A model generated the notes under the pieces. The model saw only the letters and a program-made list of their open reading frames with translations, searched no databases and was not told the origin of the DNA. A DNA stretch of 64,000 nucleotides from Theocolax elegans (lineage: Eukaryota > Arthropoda > Insecta > Hymenoptera > Cerocephalidae), in assembly GCA_026168455.1 (NCBI GenBank), contig CM047431.1, forward strand, positions 9,694,943 through 9,758,942, read 5' to 3'. Both the position numbers and the translations under genes were made by a program. Below, in pieces: positions 10,573-22,612 of the stretch. Each line of letters begins with the position of its first letter. Position 1 is the first letter of the stretch.

Positions 10573-11290
10573 GCGGGTCAGTGCATTGAGATCTGTGAAA
10601 ACTTTTTCACTCGGTCTTATATCTAGTTGTAATGGTTTATACGTACACGTATGTGTTGTATGTATACGAATGTATATATATGTTATTCGTTTGTATGTGT
10701 ATATATGTATGTATTGTCGAAGGTTAGACGATGTCGAGATCTTGATATTAATTTGACTATTGTAAACGACTCCCTTGGGGGAGGTCCTCATAAACACGTT
10801 GAGTGGAGATTTTTGCGACTGTGTGTGGGGTGTGTAAATCTCTCTTTGTTTTTGATATAATTTTCTTTCAATTCTTAATTTTTCTTTTTTTTGGAAAAAT
10901 CTTTTAAATTATTCTCTTAATACGTTTATTTTGCGTTATAGAATAACAAGTTTTGTTGATCGGACTGTTTTATTATTTTTTATTATTGTATTAATCGTTT
11001 AAATTAAGTTTTTTTAAATAACATGGTTTTTTATGTAGTATTTGTGCGATTGGAGATGACGGTATTGACTCCAGGATGTTAATTGTATCTCTACGCCTTT
11101 TTTTTGTTGGTAATAATGTGTGTGTGTTATCGTAGAAATTAAATTTACTTAAATTGCAGCTTTAATGTTAAAGAGTTTTCTCGCTGATTTGTTTTTTTAG
11201 CCTGGAAAAGGGACGGTTAAAAAAACGTTCGAAACGTCGGCAATAACATAAATTGTGTTCGTGGAGATCGATGATCTCTCCCACCATCTA
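10573..11290 (+). mobile_element. Penelope-like element 3' region
   Basis: Non-coding sequence follows the GIY-YIG frame. It includes a TATG/TGTA-rich low-complexity stretch (10640-10720). A segment at 11211-11253 ends TTCGAAACGTCGGC, resembling the CGAAACGT motif in Penelope terminal repeats. The 3' limit is uncertain. Confidence 0.5.
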
Positions 11291-11291
11291 G

Positions 11292-11437
11292 AAAGTAATT
11301 TTCATTGAAATCATTATTAGATATCGAATCACTTTAGTCAAAGTGGCCATTGGCAAGTGGTAACTTGGCTTTCGTCATATTTCTACATTACAAGAGACAT
11401 ACCAATGTTAGGATAAAATCCGTTTCCTGGAGTTCAG
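11292..11437 (+). repeat. Dispersed repeat, partner of 36046-36180
   Basis: The sequence from AAGTAATTTTCATTGAAAT through AGCCAAG-type and CATATTTCTACATTAC blocks to AAAATCCGTTTC recurs in reverse orientation at 36046-36180, with moderate divergence. It follows Penelope 3' sequence and may be part of that element's end. Confidence 0.6.
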
Positions 11438-11811
11438 TTACTGCCCTTGTCAGTAATATCGATTTGAACTTTCAACTCACCTTTACGTCTTTTAAAATGA
11501 GTTTGAAGCAAAAATAATGGAATTATTTAAAGTTGAGAAAAGAATCTATCATCTATTACATTTGTGAAATCAAAAAGTTTCGCACGTGCATCATGACGAC
11601 TCTTTCTTGGATGCTTCCATAGATAAATATATAATTAGTTATAATAGCAGTATATGCCATCACAACAAACTTCACCTTCAGCTTGACCTCGCGTAACTTT
11701 TGTGCAACGTGATCGCTGTTTTGACGGTAAGGTAGTGGTTATTCAAGGTCACATTTATGTAAACAATCGGTAGTACCATTATGACAATTATTTCACTGAT
11801 TTATTTACTAG
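11438..11811. other. Non-coding stretch
   Basis: No supported gene or repeat in this stretch. Confidence 0.5.
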
Positions 11812-12169
11812 AGATAGATAGATAGATAGATAGATATATAGATATTTATTTACAACCTTGGGGTATAACCCTATTTGGTTGACTTGATTTACAATATAAT
11901 GACATGTAATTATATTTATATTACAATAACAATGACTATTGAAGATCGCTTGTACAATTTATATAATCAATATAATTGATGAGTGACGAATTTAGTATGT
12001 AATTGAATTTAATAAAATAAAATAAATCAGTTTAACAGTAGTAGGTGGCTGACGCACGCATTTGACGAATTTGCCAATTGATACATAAATCTTAACTAAC
12101 AATATAATAACCTTAACTTATAGAACATTTTAGTTTTAGTTTACAATATCAGTGAATGATGATATTTTC

Positions 12170-12464
12170 TTATTGTACTCTCTGTGTCCAATCATTTTTA
12201 TCTCTGTTCAATAGAGTATTGTAAAGGTTAGATTTAAAGTTATTGAATTCATCCATATTAAGATCATCCAAATTAATATTAATGTCGGATGGACAGAGAG
12301 AGTTCAAAAGAGACGACGCGATAATAAAAAATGACTTTTTCCACGCTTCGGTGCGTGGGGTTGGATAAGCTAGCATCTGGTTTGAGTTTATACGACGACA
12401 TGCATTTAGCAGACGTTGAATATAGAGGTGACGAGTGGCATCTAGATCATGATACACAGCACTC
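12170..12464 (-). pseudogene. LINE-1 ORF2 C-terminal part
   Basis: The frame YHDLDATRHLYIQRLLNACRR is the downstream end of ORF2 and matches VDQTRNLKLQRLLNACVRF in the sister element at 31000. It is cut off from the RT frame by the MITE at 12465-12748. Joining the flanks across the MITE restores continuous ORF2 sequence. It also shows an internal shortening after LLNACRR relative to the sister element. Confidence 0.75.
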
Positions 12465-12748
12465 CACGGAGAGAAGAAACAGACTAGCGTTGTAGGTTAG
12501 GCTGTCAGCGCAAAGTTGCAGGATGTCATACCGCGATGGTATGGCCGCCCTGCCAAAAGTTTCCATAGGCATCATAGGTGAAAACGCGCAGGGGGCGTGG
12601 CTAAACAAGCAATAGTATGACGATCATACCAACGTGGTATGGAATCACACAAAAGTAGCATGGATATCGCGCAACCATAGCACGATTTCACGGCGGGTAA
12701 CGGTTGCAGAAACGTTCATACAACGCTGGTTTGTTTCTTCTCTCCGTG
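12465..12748. mobile_element. CACTA-like MITE in LINE-1 ORF2
   Basis: This 284-bp element has terminal inverted repeats of about 26 bp. The left begins CACGGAGAGAAGAAACA and the right ends with its complement TGTTTCTTCTCTCCGTG, apart from a few changes further in. It is flanked by a 2-bp duplication (TC). Removing the element plus one TC restores LINE ORF2, which confirms the boundaries. CAC termini with a 2-3 bp duplication suggest the EnSpm/CACTA superfamily, but this is inferred. It encodes no protein. Confidence 0.8.
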
Positions 12749-12796
12749 TCAGGAAGTCAAATACAGGGAATATCAGACTTTCAACTAAGTTTTTTC

Positions 12797-13760
12797 TTAA
12801 AGAAAGAAAAGAGATTTTCTGTAATATCTGAATGAGTGGAGTGTTCCGTGTACTTTTCTAGCCAAATACCTAGTGTGTTTATCCCAATCCAGGTTGGGAG
12901 TAAGCCTTAGTCCTAAGTTTGTCACCTCTAATGAATAACTGAGTTTGTTTCCGGAAAGTATAATTTTATCGATAACTATTTCATTGAGCATGGTAGTATG
13001 TTGACGACTACCTAATATCATCACCTTAGTCTTCAATGGATTTAATTTGAGGCCGTTAATAAGTGACCATTCGGCAACGACGTTCACATCCCGTTGGATT
13101 TTGCAAATTGCCTCAGTGATATTATGAGGGGAACAGTGGAGATATATTTGAGTGTCATCAGCAAATATCATATGCTTTGTATACTGGACAATAAGGGGAA
13201 GATCATTAATGAAAATGGAAAACAAAATTGGCCCCAGTACACTGCCCTGGGGTACCCCGGCTTCTACATTCAGCCATTCGGATGTCGATCCATTCTCTCG
13301 GATCACCGCCTGTTTTCTATTGGTGAGGTATGAATAAAACCACCGCAGTGCTTGAGTAGAATAGTTAAAATCACGAAGTTTTCTCATTAATTTTGAATGT
13401 GAAATTGTATCGAAAGCCTTAGAAAAATCAAATAAAATAAGAATAGTAACCATTCGCTTATCTATTGCCTCTCTCACATCGTCTAATACTCCCAAAAGAG
13501 CTGTTTGCGTGCTATGACCACGTCGAAAACCCGCTTGTCTATCATTTAATAATTCATTACTCTCAAGATATTGCGAGAATTTACTCTGTACCAATCTCTC
13601 CAGCAACTTGGACAATATGGGTAGTAGTGCTATTGGTCTAGTTTCAGATGGTGTTGTAGGACTACCAACTTTAGAGAGTGGTAGTAATATTGCTTTTTTC
13701 CAATCCATGGGAAAGATACCAGTATTGAGAGAGCGATTAAATAAAGTTAAAATATGAGAT
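12797..13760 (-). pseudogene. LINE-1 ORF2 reverse transcriptase domain
   Basis: The frame encodes RT blocks in order: SETRPIALLPILSKLLERLV, RQAGFRRGHSTQTALLG, LILFDFSKAFDTISH (block A, catalytic Asp), AGVPQGSVLGPILFSIFIND, and MIFADDTQIY (active-site Asp pair), then KTKVMILG. The catalytic residues are kept. The frame breaks near 13760, where it loses register with the endonuclease domain, and ends before the MITE. It is the polymerase for target-primed reverse transcription. Confidence 0.9.
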
Positions 13761-15250
13761 GATATTTAGTCAACGACAGGTTAATCATCGTAATGGTAAT
13801 GCCATCATTACCTTTTGCTTTCGATGTAGTGGCCTTGATAGCTTTAAGTAGTTTAGAATAACTGATTTCCTTAAATCTAAAAGGAGTATTTACAGATTGG
13901 TAACAATTTGTATGAAATAATTCTTCCATACTAAAATTATCGCCTGAAATATTAATCCTAGATACACTTGCATAATGTTTATTGAGTTCATCAGCAGTGA
14001 AGTATAGTAATGGTGAGGGGTGTTTGTAACCTGTCAGTCCAATTTTATTCAGCTCCCTCCATTTGGATCGCGAATTTGTAGCATTATGCAATCGAGCTTC
14101 AAGGTGCTGATTTTTTGCTGTATCTAACATATTACTTATCTTATTTCGTAAGACCCTATAGCGACTAATATTGATAGGTAGACCCGTGTGACAGACCTTT
14201 TTATAGGCTTTATCACGAGTGCGCATTAGCATTCTAATATCATGCGAGACCCATGGTTTGTGAATTGGTTTGATTGTAGTACTTCGCTGAGGGCAGACAG
14301 CATTTAACGTTTCCAATAAAGAATTTTGAAATATCTCAATTTCATCATTTAAATCTAAATCTAAATTCCTAGTACAAGTTACATTTATTCTATTTTCTAA
14401 ATTATTATCATTGTTATCATTAACATATGAGACGCAACAGGCTGCAGCTTTTGAAGAGAATTTGTTCTCAAAGATTTCAGTGAACTGATCTAAATTAAAT
14501 GAGGTGAAGTTTCTATAAGTGATATTTTTTGGAGGTTGAACTTTTTTAGCAATACTATATTCTATCTCTACAAAGTCGTGACCTGCAGAAAAGGGAGCTA
14601 CCGATTTCTCGTATCTTTTAACAAAACAAGACTTTTTAACTAGGAAAAGGTCGAGCCACGTATGGGAAATAGTACCTGTTGTGCTCGACATTGCATGATG
14701 TGTTGGCTGGGATTTGACGAGTGAAAGTGATAGAGTATCCATAATATTATTAAGATAGTGCGAGTCGGGGCTTTCTGATAACATGCTAATGTTGAAATCA
14801 CCTGTAATAATTACGTGAGTATATGATGGTAAAATTTCCATAAGTTCCTTGAAAAATTCTATAGGGTATGAGGCTTTCGGTCGCCTATAGATAACAGAGA
14901 AAAGCAGTTTTAAATTTAAAATAGAAATTTCAATTGTTAGATATTCAGGTAAGTTATTAAACACTTCCTCTGATTGATTTATTAATTTCACACGATTGGT
15001 GTTTCTAACATAAATCGCTACACCGCCTCCCTCCTTGCCTATTCTTTCTAGTCGATAAAGAGCGAATCCCTCAAGAGTGACCTAAGCATTTTTATCATTG
15101 GGCTTAAGAAATGTCTCAGAAATAGCAATTATATCATAATAATTATTGATGCAATGTGTTTCAAGTAACGTGAAGTTACTCTTCAACCGATTTATATTAA
15201 TGTGCCCAATTGATAATGTACTACATGCTATTGGTTTTAAAAGCTGCAAC
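13747..15250 (-). pseudogene. LINE-1 ORF2 AP-endonuclease domain
   Basis: The N-terminal half of ORF2 encodes an exonuclease/endonuclease/phosphatase-fold nuclease. IAISETF (near 15125) is followed by an in-frame stop near 15083. GGGVAIYVRNTNRVKL, LLFSVIYRRPKASYP, VIITGDFNI and SHTWLDLFLV follow. The last motif reads FSAGHDFVEI where the sister element has VADHDAISI, so the Asp next to the catalytic His is changed to Gly. With the stop and the downstream frameshift, the nuclease is dead. Confidence 0.85.
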
Positions 15251-15264
15251 TGTTGAGGTATATT

Positions 15265-16365
15265 TCATTGAGTAGTAGAAGAGGTTAGTAATGAAATCTC
15301 TTTAGATTGCGCACGCAACACCGGCAGTGAGTTTAACTCCGCTTCGTTTTTAATTAGAATAAGAGGCGAACGGTATGTTTTTCGCATCCAGACAGCAAGG
15401 TTTCTTACAATGGGTCTAGCATAACCCTTTGCGTCGGCAATTTTGATGGCTTTCTTTAACAAGGAGTAGATATCTTTTGGCCAGATTGCAGAAATGAAAA
15501 CTTTACGAGCATCTCCTAACCCAAAAATTGTTTGAGCTGTATGATTTTTGAGCAGAGATGCTTTAGTTAAAATAAAATCACGAACAGTAGGTGAGGAGAG
15601 CTTGACTATCAAAGTCCATGACGTGTTATTATTCTCAGTTTGTACAGCACTAGAACGAATTGTTGTATTTGCGGTATTAGAATCCGATAATCATTTACGT
15701 TCAAAAATGATTTGATTATTTAGACCCACTATACCAAGAATACTAAACAGTGAATTAATTACTTCACCTGGATTTCCCTTTAACTCATTTGGTACACCAC
15801 TGATTCTAATTTCACAAGGATCCGAAACCATTACTAAAGTAGACATACTAGCCAGGTCACCCTTGATACCGTTTAAATCTTCTTTGAATTGACTTACTAT
15901 ATTATCAACCTTAACTTCTAAGGCAGTAACACGGGCATTCATATCTTGTGTAAACTTATTAAAATCAATTAAATAATTTTTGGACCATTTGGGTGCTTCG
16001 TCATTTGCCATTATTATCGTTGGCGTCGAAGGCAAAGAATTATCAAGACTTACACTAGAGTTACTACTATTAGATGGATTTAAATTTAAAGACGCACTAA
16101 ATTTATGTAATTTATTTACTTGCGAGCTAGTAAGTGTAATCGGAGAGGCACGGCGTTTGCTATTGACAGTATTTCTATTCGATGGAATTATATATTCGCT
16201 GGATGTACACGGCGTACTAGATGGTAGTGAATTATTTAAATTTGATAAACTTAAAGATTGATCGCTAAATGTACAATTTTCGTTATTTATAACGGACTCA
16301 GAATTTACGCAAGTCAATTCGCTAAGATATTGCGGCATAGATAATAATAATAACTTTCTAATCAA
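15265..16365 (-). pseudogene. LINE-1 ORF1 (gag-like), one in-frame stop
   Basis: A single frame of about 366 codons has one stop at about 15688-15690 and runs on unchanged after it. The first half is Ser/Asn-rich and ends in a helical, probably coiled-coil segment (FTQDMNARVTALEVKVDNIV). The second half starts with CEIRISGVPNELKG, an RNA-binding-type fold seen in LINE ORF1 proteins with a coiled coil (CELLITGLPG in the sister element), then VIVKLSS-type basic sequence. It should bind element RNA. No CCHC knuckle is present. Confidence 0.75.
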
Positions 16366-16400
16366 TAATAAAGCACTTCAGAAAAGCTTGACTGCCAGCG

Positions 16401-17083
16401 AACGACGCGTAGATTCTCGACAAGTCACCGTTTATATCTTCCAAGTGTAGGAATATAGTTGCGAGTGGTAAAAAATCGGTAGCCACCTAGCGGTAAAAGA
16501 CTTAATCTTTCGACGCCACGTGTAGATCTAATCTATTACTATATAGGAGGTTACGCAAATTTGCACATTGCTCAACGCGATAATCACCAATATAACACTA
16601 CCTAATATATATATAAACTATATCACTATTGAAGATAAGATAATAAATACAGTATATAATACAAATAATAATACACACTAGTAGCATTAAGTATTTTTGC
16701 CATTGACAGAAGAAAATACAGTTGAACCACTGCGAAGTAATATTACAAGTCGGTAACAGTCCTGGCACGGAAAAATGACACTGTGGTATGTATGCTCGTA
16801 CGGTGGGAACGGCTTGGAACTGCTGTCAGTAATACTGTCAATTACATGGTAACCTTCCCTCTATGATGGCGTGAGTCGAGAATCTCCGTGAATGACAGAT
16901 ACCGTAACTATAAACAGTCTCCTCGCCTCGTTGGACAAACAAAAATTAAATCTTATTTATTTATAACGAGCCGAAAGAGAACCTTTACCTGTAACACAGT
17001 TTTACTCCCGAAGAATGCGTGAGTATCTTGACAAATTTTAATTTGAATAGAGAGTAGAGAAAATGCATGTACGTCACTCAGCG

Positions 17084-17126
<43 letters not shown>

Positions 17127-17665
17127 GAGTGAGAGAGTGAGATACTTCCTATTTATATCATCATGCGACAGAAAAAAATGATAGGAATTTGTCCACGTAA
17201 GTAATTTTTGAAACTTACATTTTTAATCTAAATAAATTGATTTGTTCAAAATTCCTACAAGTGTAAACAAATGCAGCACAAGCGATTCATACGTTACCAT
17301 GCATACATCAGTTTTATCTGCAACATATACTGCAGACTGAACATCGCTAACCATTACATGCGTGTGTTGCGCATTTTCTTCCTTTTGATAAGTTTTCACT
17401 TTTTTTTGGTACAATTTCATCCACTACAACATACATATATTTTGCCACATTTTTCAAATATTCAATTCGTTCATTCATGCATTTACAAAGTTTTTTTAAA
17501 TTTTCAAACGATGTACGCTTAAACACTGCAACGATGCCGTTTACTCTTCGGTTCTTGACTCTCCTCGTCCACCATCCTCTGTCCATCTTCAATCAATTCA
17601 ATTGCTCAATCAATTGACAGTGATACTTCATTTTAAATGCACGGGTTAAACCAAACATGCAGAAT
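16401..17665. other. Non-coding stretch with a (GA)n microsatellite
   Basis: No supported gene. Sequence at 16401-16560 may be the LINE-1 5' UTR. An AGAG microsatellite lies at about 17087-17117, followed by (GA)-rich sequence to 17140. Reading frames on both strands at 17220-17592 are short and without recognisable motifs. Confidence 0.5.
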
Positions 17666-17675
17666 AGAAATTACC

Positions 17676-17821
17676 GGCCGATTGATACAAGCACCACTGG
17701 GGAATGTATTTTCAACAAGTGCTTTTTTCACCAAGACATCGTATGACCTCCGTCGCTGATTAGCACCAGTTTGAGAGCATAAAAAGAGCGACGTTAAAGT
17801 AAAAAAAAAAAAAAAAGAGAG
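17676..17821 (+). mobile_element. tRNA-derived SINE, 5'-truncated
   Basis: The body from GGCCGATTGATACAAGC to GCGACGTTAAAG is followed by a long A tail. It is flanked by the 10-bp target duplication AGAAATTACC at 17666-17675 and 17822-17831. The body matches, in the opposite orientation, the SINE at 44317-44530, which still has its tRNA head. This copy starts just after the tRNA-related part. Confidence 0.85.
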
Positions 17822-17887
17822 AGAAATTACCGGGTACAATTTGGTGGTAGTACAGGGAGTTTTTTACACGGGTTATAACGTCCCGCT

Positions 17888-18207
17888 ATGCCAATAATAA
17901 ATCGCGGTGGCGAGGCTGCTCGTAAAGAGGCTATTCGCGCTTGAGAACGATTTGCTGGTGAGGTAGCTATCGACAGGCTTCCGATTAATAATGCATTTCG
18001 TAACCATGTAAAAAAGAGTTGGGGTAACCTTAAACGAAAATTTGATAATACGTTGGAAAAAAATGTAGATGATCCAACATAGGATAATTAGACCGAGGGA
18101 GAGCACAAAGGAGCCAATCGAGTGGTGTACACGTTGATGGAAACAGTTTGAATAAGAAGAAGCGTAAAATACAGAAACAAGTAAAAGTTCGTACAACGAG
18201 AGATATA
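17888..18207 (+). pseudogene. Possible basic-protein relic
   Basis: From an ATG at 17888 the plus frame reads MPIINRGGEAARKEAIRA, a stop, then AIDRLPINNAFRNHVKKSWG and a Lys-rich segment, with further stops. It lies just upstream of the F54H12.2-like relic in the same orientation and could have belonged to the same element. I cannot assign it to a family. Confidence 0.3.
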
Positions 18208-18221
18208 TTTGAATCGTAAAA

Positions 18222-18467
18222 ATGGCTTTCCTGCATAATCACTCTAACGAGACTACAATATCGGAGTTGGCGTTGTTTGAAATTCCATCAACGCAAACAT
18301 CGATTTAAAGTTTATATTGGGCGCAGTGCAAACCAATATCATCTTTGACCGACCAATCATTAATAGAATTAGAATTTACTATTCCCGGTACTAGCAGTAT
18401 TTGGATTTATCTCAAACAATGTTCAGTCTACGTGTTTGTGTTGTACCCGTCGGAGAATATGATTTAA
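18222..18467 (+). pseudogene. F54H12.2-like protein relic
   Basis: From ATG 18222, MAFLHNHSNETTISELALFE continues to IPSTQTSI, then an in-frame TAA at 18306, then YWAQCKPISSLTDQSLIELE and FTIPGTSSIWIYL. The frame ends at TAA 18465. This order closely resembles the N-terminus of proteins labelled F54H12.2-like in many insect and cnidarian genomes. I recall that family as multicopy and possibly linked to Polinton/virus-like elements, but cannot confirm it. Only about 82 of the expected several hundred codons remain, with one stop, so it is dead. Confidence 0.6.
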
Positions 18468-20790
18468 TCAAGTTGACGTGTTACAGTTATTTACGTATAG
18501 TTCCTTTAACGTACAGTTATTTGTAACATGTCGTCAATTTTAAAACTATCATTACTTTGCCCAACGCTTTACAACAAGTCAAGTAGGTCATCTTGTCGAA
18601 AATTGTGCATAAGTCTAAAGGAAATCCAGATAGGTCCCTGGCGAAAACGATCCGAATGCAAGCATAGTCGGACGTAATCGATCGGTAGTACGTTCTCGCT
18701 CACTTGTCTTTAAAGTTGATGACCTACCACCTTCTGCCACGTGTACACGTTTGTGCCCATTGGTGATTGGTCTATAGACAACGTCAGCTCCCATCCTAAA
18801 AGTTGGAATCGCCGATAAAGTCGAGATGATTCGGTGAGTGAGTTGACGTATCCATTGCCATCACGTTCTACACCCCCTCCACACTGATAATTTGATCTGT
18901 ACACTGTAAATTAGTGATTCAATCTGCAATTAGTAATAATGCTACATGTGTTTGTACATTTCTTTCAACTTATATTCGTCGGAATCTGATTCCATAATAA
19001 TAGAACAATGCGCGTTACAGTTAGAAAAACACTGCTTAGCTCTCGGTCAAATTTACCCCTTTTTATAGTGCCAGTAGACCTGAAGAAAGAGTTAAAAATA
19101 GTAGGGTTAAATATAAAAAAAAGGAAAATTGAAACATTGGCAACTTTACTCTAACAATGCAAATACTGCAATTGCAGTTTAAATTTATAAATCTTTTTAA
19201 TATTAAAATCGTTTTAATAAATCTTACGAACAATGAAATATCATCACTTTAACTTTAAGTATTTTGTTTGCAATTATTGAAATATCGGTCCGATTAAATC
19301 GCGGTGTAAAGATTTATTCTTACATTTGAACGTTTTGTATGATGGTTTGCATAAGAAAACGATAAACTAATTATTTGTAAAAATATTGGTTTTCGATCAC
19401 CAAATATCGATTTAGCTTCAACCTAGTGGTAAAGAGTTTGTCTTCCCTCTAGTAACAAAAAATAAAGATTTCTCATTTTTGAGCATGAAATATTGCTGTA
19501 TACATCAAAGCGAAATGTTGGGCGATTGTAAAAACGGCTCGAGACACTGTTTAGATCGCTATTACACATTTAGTTAAATTTAAATTTAGGCGGTGAATAG
19601 TCTTTATCTAACGAATAAAAGAAAGCCGTGGGGATATATAATGTTGAGGAGTGAGTTTCTTGACAGCTATATGTGCAAAGTATATCCTCCTTTTTAATGT
19701 AGCGTTATAATTATTTCGCATCTATTCTCCTAATACATTTCATTAAGAAAATCACTTTGATATCGATTTTAATCGGTTCAATAAATATATTTACACCAAT
19801 AATATGACCATTTATTAAAATTAGAATATGTTAATTCTATTTTTGATTGTTACTTTCTTAAATATTGGTAAATCAATGCGATTAATTTTAATTATACTTG
19901 CATGTGGGTATGCATTATCGTTACACTCAACACGTGTTCTTTCAATCCGTCGCACAAGGTATACTTCAATTTCTTTTAAAATTCCGAATTTAAATAACGA
20001 AACACCTTCTGCTCTGATTTCATCGACTTTAACCGATTGTATTTCATCTATATCGTCAAAATATGTAAATTGATATTTATATAAAGGAAATATTCAACGT
20101 AACAAGAAGTTACAGAGTTTCGGTGTATTTTTACAAGTTTTGTAATTTTTGTCAGCACTTGTGCGTGCGAAACTAATTTTGCGATGGTTGCAATATTATA
20201 ACATCAGCCGAATTCATCAAGCACGTACTGATATTTACTTGGACGTGAAAAGCCAAGTCTTTCTCACGCTCTTTCTCAACTCTAATTTTGATGATATTGA
20301 TTTGATGGATTATTGGGTGAAGGCAGCAATAAAACTCGTCACACTAATTCACTTCACTTAAATATTTATTATATATATATGAATTTATAGTCTGTAAAAA
20401 TAGTTCGCGGGTGCACCGTATTTGACCTGCACGGATCGGCAGCCGAGTAGAGAGTAAGTCCTCCGACGGACACCGTGCTCTTCTATTGTCTTAAGGTGGT
20501 GGGGGGAAATCGACAGAAGGGCCGATCGCAATTCCAACATGATTAGTTTTAATAAATTTAATTTTTTTTTGATTATGTGAAATTTAATTTGATTTTGGAT
20601 GTAATACGAATCTATTGAGATTCCATAATCTTAAAACGTGGCGTTACATTTGATCTTCTAAATTCTTTAATAATATTATATTTTTGTGTAGTAAAATCTT
20701 TTCTAACCTGGGAAAAAATTTTTTGATGATGTCCAATCGATATTTTTGATAAATTGTGGCGGTGGTAAAAAAGTTTGAGAGAAAAGTCGA
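18468..20790. other. Mostly non-coding stretch
   Basis: Small plus-strand frames at 19828-20073 (N-terminally hydrophobic, 81 codons) and 20149-20361 (70 codons) carry no motif I recognise and may be chance. The rest is AT-rich with a GC-richer patch at 20400-20540. Confidence 0.4.
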
Positions 20791-21584
20791 AGCAAATGTC
20801 AGTTTTCGATGAACTCTTCAAGGAGTACATCGTCCAGTGATGTACATCTTTATATATTTCGGCGGCAATGGTACCGGCGGTGCACGCGCTTACTCAATAT
20901 ATCCCATAGTGACAATTTCAGTAATTCGCTATGGGATACTGAGGGACGCGAACGGGACCTGACTTTACCGCAAATGCTGGATAAATTAAGCGAAATGGAT
21001 GAATCGCTTAACGGTGTAAACATTGACGAGTAGATATATCTCGATCCAATATTCAACTATATACAAAACGGTGTACTGGATTCTTTTCCCGAGACGGAAG
21101 AAGCTGCAGCATTACAAAACTTAATAAACATTAGTGACAGTGACAGTGTTAGTAATCCATAATCGGAGGCTGAAATAGCAGAATATGGTTTTGACACCAT
21201 TGTTCATGATCCGGATTATATATCAGTTCTTTGTGTAGTGAATATACACCAGACATTTATCTAAGTCAGGAAAAAAGTTATCGCCGCATTTTAAAATTAA
21301 AAAAAAAAAGCCTCTATACAGCTGGATCGCGCATTTTAAAAAAGGAGAGAGATGCGAATCTAGCAGTTATTAAAAAAAACCAAATCTCTGGAAAACCGTT
21401 GCAAAATGTTTCTCGAGTTGGCACCAGACGGAATGGATATTTGAATAGAGCGCCCGCGACATAATGTCGATTTTTGTTGTAGGTATTGTAAAAACTATTA
21501 TTTACAAAGAACTAGATGGTGTGCACAATGCAAAGATTGCGGATTCTGGCTATGCCCAGACTGTAACGAAGAGCCGGTATACTG
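20790..21584 (+). pseudogene. Acidic and Cys-rich relic
   Basis: Fragments in the plus strand seem to form one decayed gene. A Ser-rich start (MNSSRSTSSSDVHLY) is followed by DLTLPQMLDKLSEMDESL, a stop, DSFPETEEAAALQNL with ISDSDSVSNP, and DTIVHDPDYISVL. A Lys/Arg-rich part (RILKKERDANLAVIKKN, NVSRVGTRRNGYLNR) leads to a C-terminal Cys module, CCRYCKNYYLQRTRW then CAQCKDCGFWLCPDCNEEP, ending at TGA near 21584. An acidic N-terminus with a C-terminal Cys-rich zinc module recalls some DNA-transposase ends (for example piggyBac), but no catalytic core is visible between them. Confidence 0.4.
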
Positions 21585-21605
21585 ACAAGTAAACGATATA
21601 ATAAT

Positions 21606-21651
21606 TTCAAACGTGTGTGCGCGCGCGCGTCTGTGTGTGTGTGTGTGAGCG
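21606..21651. repeat. GT/GC microsatellite
   Basis: Runs of GTGTGCGCGCGCGC and (GT)n. Confidence 0.8.
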
Positions 21652-21790
21652 GCGTGTCGAGCTTGTCGACTTTCCTTCTGGCTGACACCGAGTCTGGACG
21701 CACGTCTCCAACGTTCCGCATCCGTATCGCGAAGGTTTTACCTGTCTCTTACTTAATAATTTAAAAAAGTCCCAGCACTTGAGCCTGCTT

Positions 21791-22612
21791 GTGATTTTTT
21801 TCCCTATATTCATTGTGGCTACGCGGCAAACCGAAGTGAAACTAAAGCTAAATAATTTATACGGCCAAAGAGTACGTCTTCATACTTTCGAACATACACC
21901 AATCGCCTTCGCACATAGCGTTAGCCTTTCTGACTGATTTAAGTAGTAGTTAATTATCTTTCAGTATATTATTCTTGATTTGTATAACTTGTTTTCTTTT
22001 ATTATTCATAGAGATTTTGTAAACCTTAATATTTTCTTGTAAATGGGGATTAAGCCCTCCCGGCCACCGACATTTATTATTTTCGTGTATGTTTAATTTT
22101 AATTTTGTTAAGTTACGTGCCTTCTGCACGTTCCAATAACCTTTAGAGGACCGAAAAACCATTAACAATCAATGATATCAGAAACCTTTTTCGACCATTT
22201 TCTGAGGGCGATCACAAATCTCAAATCCCGGTCCTCTAAAGCTTAAAGTCTGCGATTAATATTTTCGGCTTTATATTATTTGAAACGTGGAAATAAAAAG
22301 GCTAATCTCATAGCAAAACAGAGTTCTAGTTTATTTAAGCTCTATTTTAGCTCTATTTTATTTTTTAGTTTATAAGTCTATCTATACCTTATATAACAAA
22401 CGAAACATCTGCCGTTTCGATCTCACGACTCTCCGGCTGAGCGACGTCGGAGTCGGAACACCAAAGTAAGCATTTCGAATTTAATACGCGATTCGCTTTA
22501 AAGGAAATATTTATTACGAGCGGCACTGCTCCCATGTCAGTGCCTGGTGTCATATATAATTATTTTTATTATTACTTTTTTCCCTATATTTACAATATTA
22601 ACCGGCAAAATT
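21791..22612 (+). repeat. 0.8-kb dispersed repeat, copy 1
   Basis: The segment from GCCTGCTTGTGATTTTTT to CCCTATATTTACAATATTAA recurs in reverse orientation at 35104-35884 with small differences. Both ends of the unit contain TTTCCCTATATT followed by a GGCAAA-type block in direct orientation, so it may be an LTR-like or otherwise bounded element. It also holds AGCTCTATTTTAGCTCTATT, a TCAGTGCCTGG and a poly-T/A-rich flank. No coding capacity was identified. Confidence 0.8.

Larger units (their letters stand above)
11812..16400 (-). mobile_element. Non-LTR retrotransposon, CR1/Jockey group (LINE-1 of window)
   Basis: A minus-strand element has ORF1, an AP endonuclease/RT ORF2, and a 3' end made of a (TATC)n tail (GATA repeats at 11813-11836). 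Domain order and the motifs RQAGFRRGHSTQTALLG and FADDTQIY fit the CR1/Jockey group with an APE-type endonuclease. Both ORFs are broken, and a MITE sits in ORF2. It is a diverged relative of the element at 30233-34690, with the same layout and a similar tail. Confidence 0.85.

Noticed and set aside
11211..11253. A further hammerhead ribozyme in the Penelope 3' region
   Set aside because: GAAACGTC and a stem are present, but the first core half reads CTGGAAA instead of CTGANGA.
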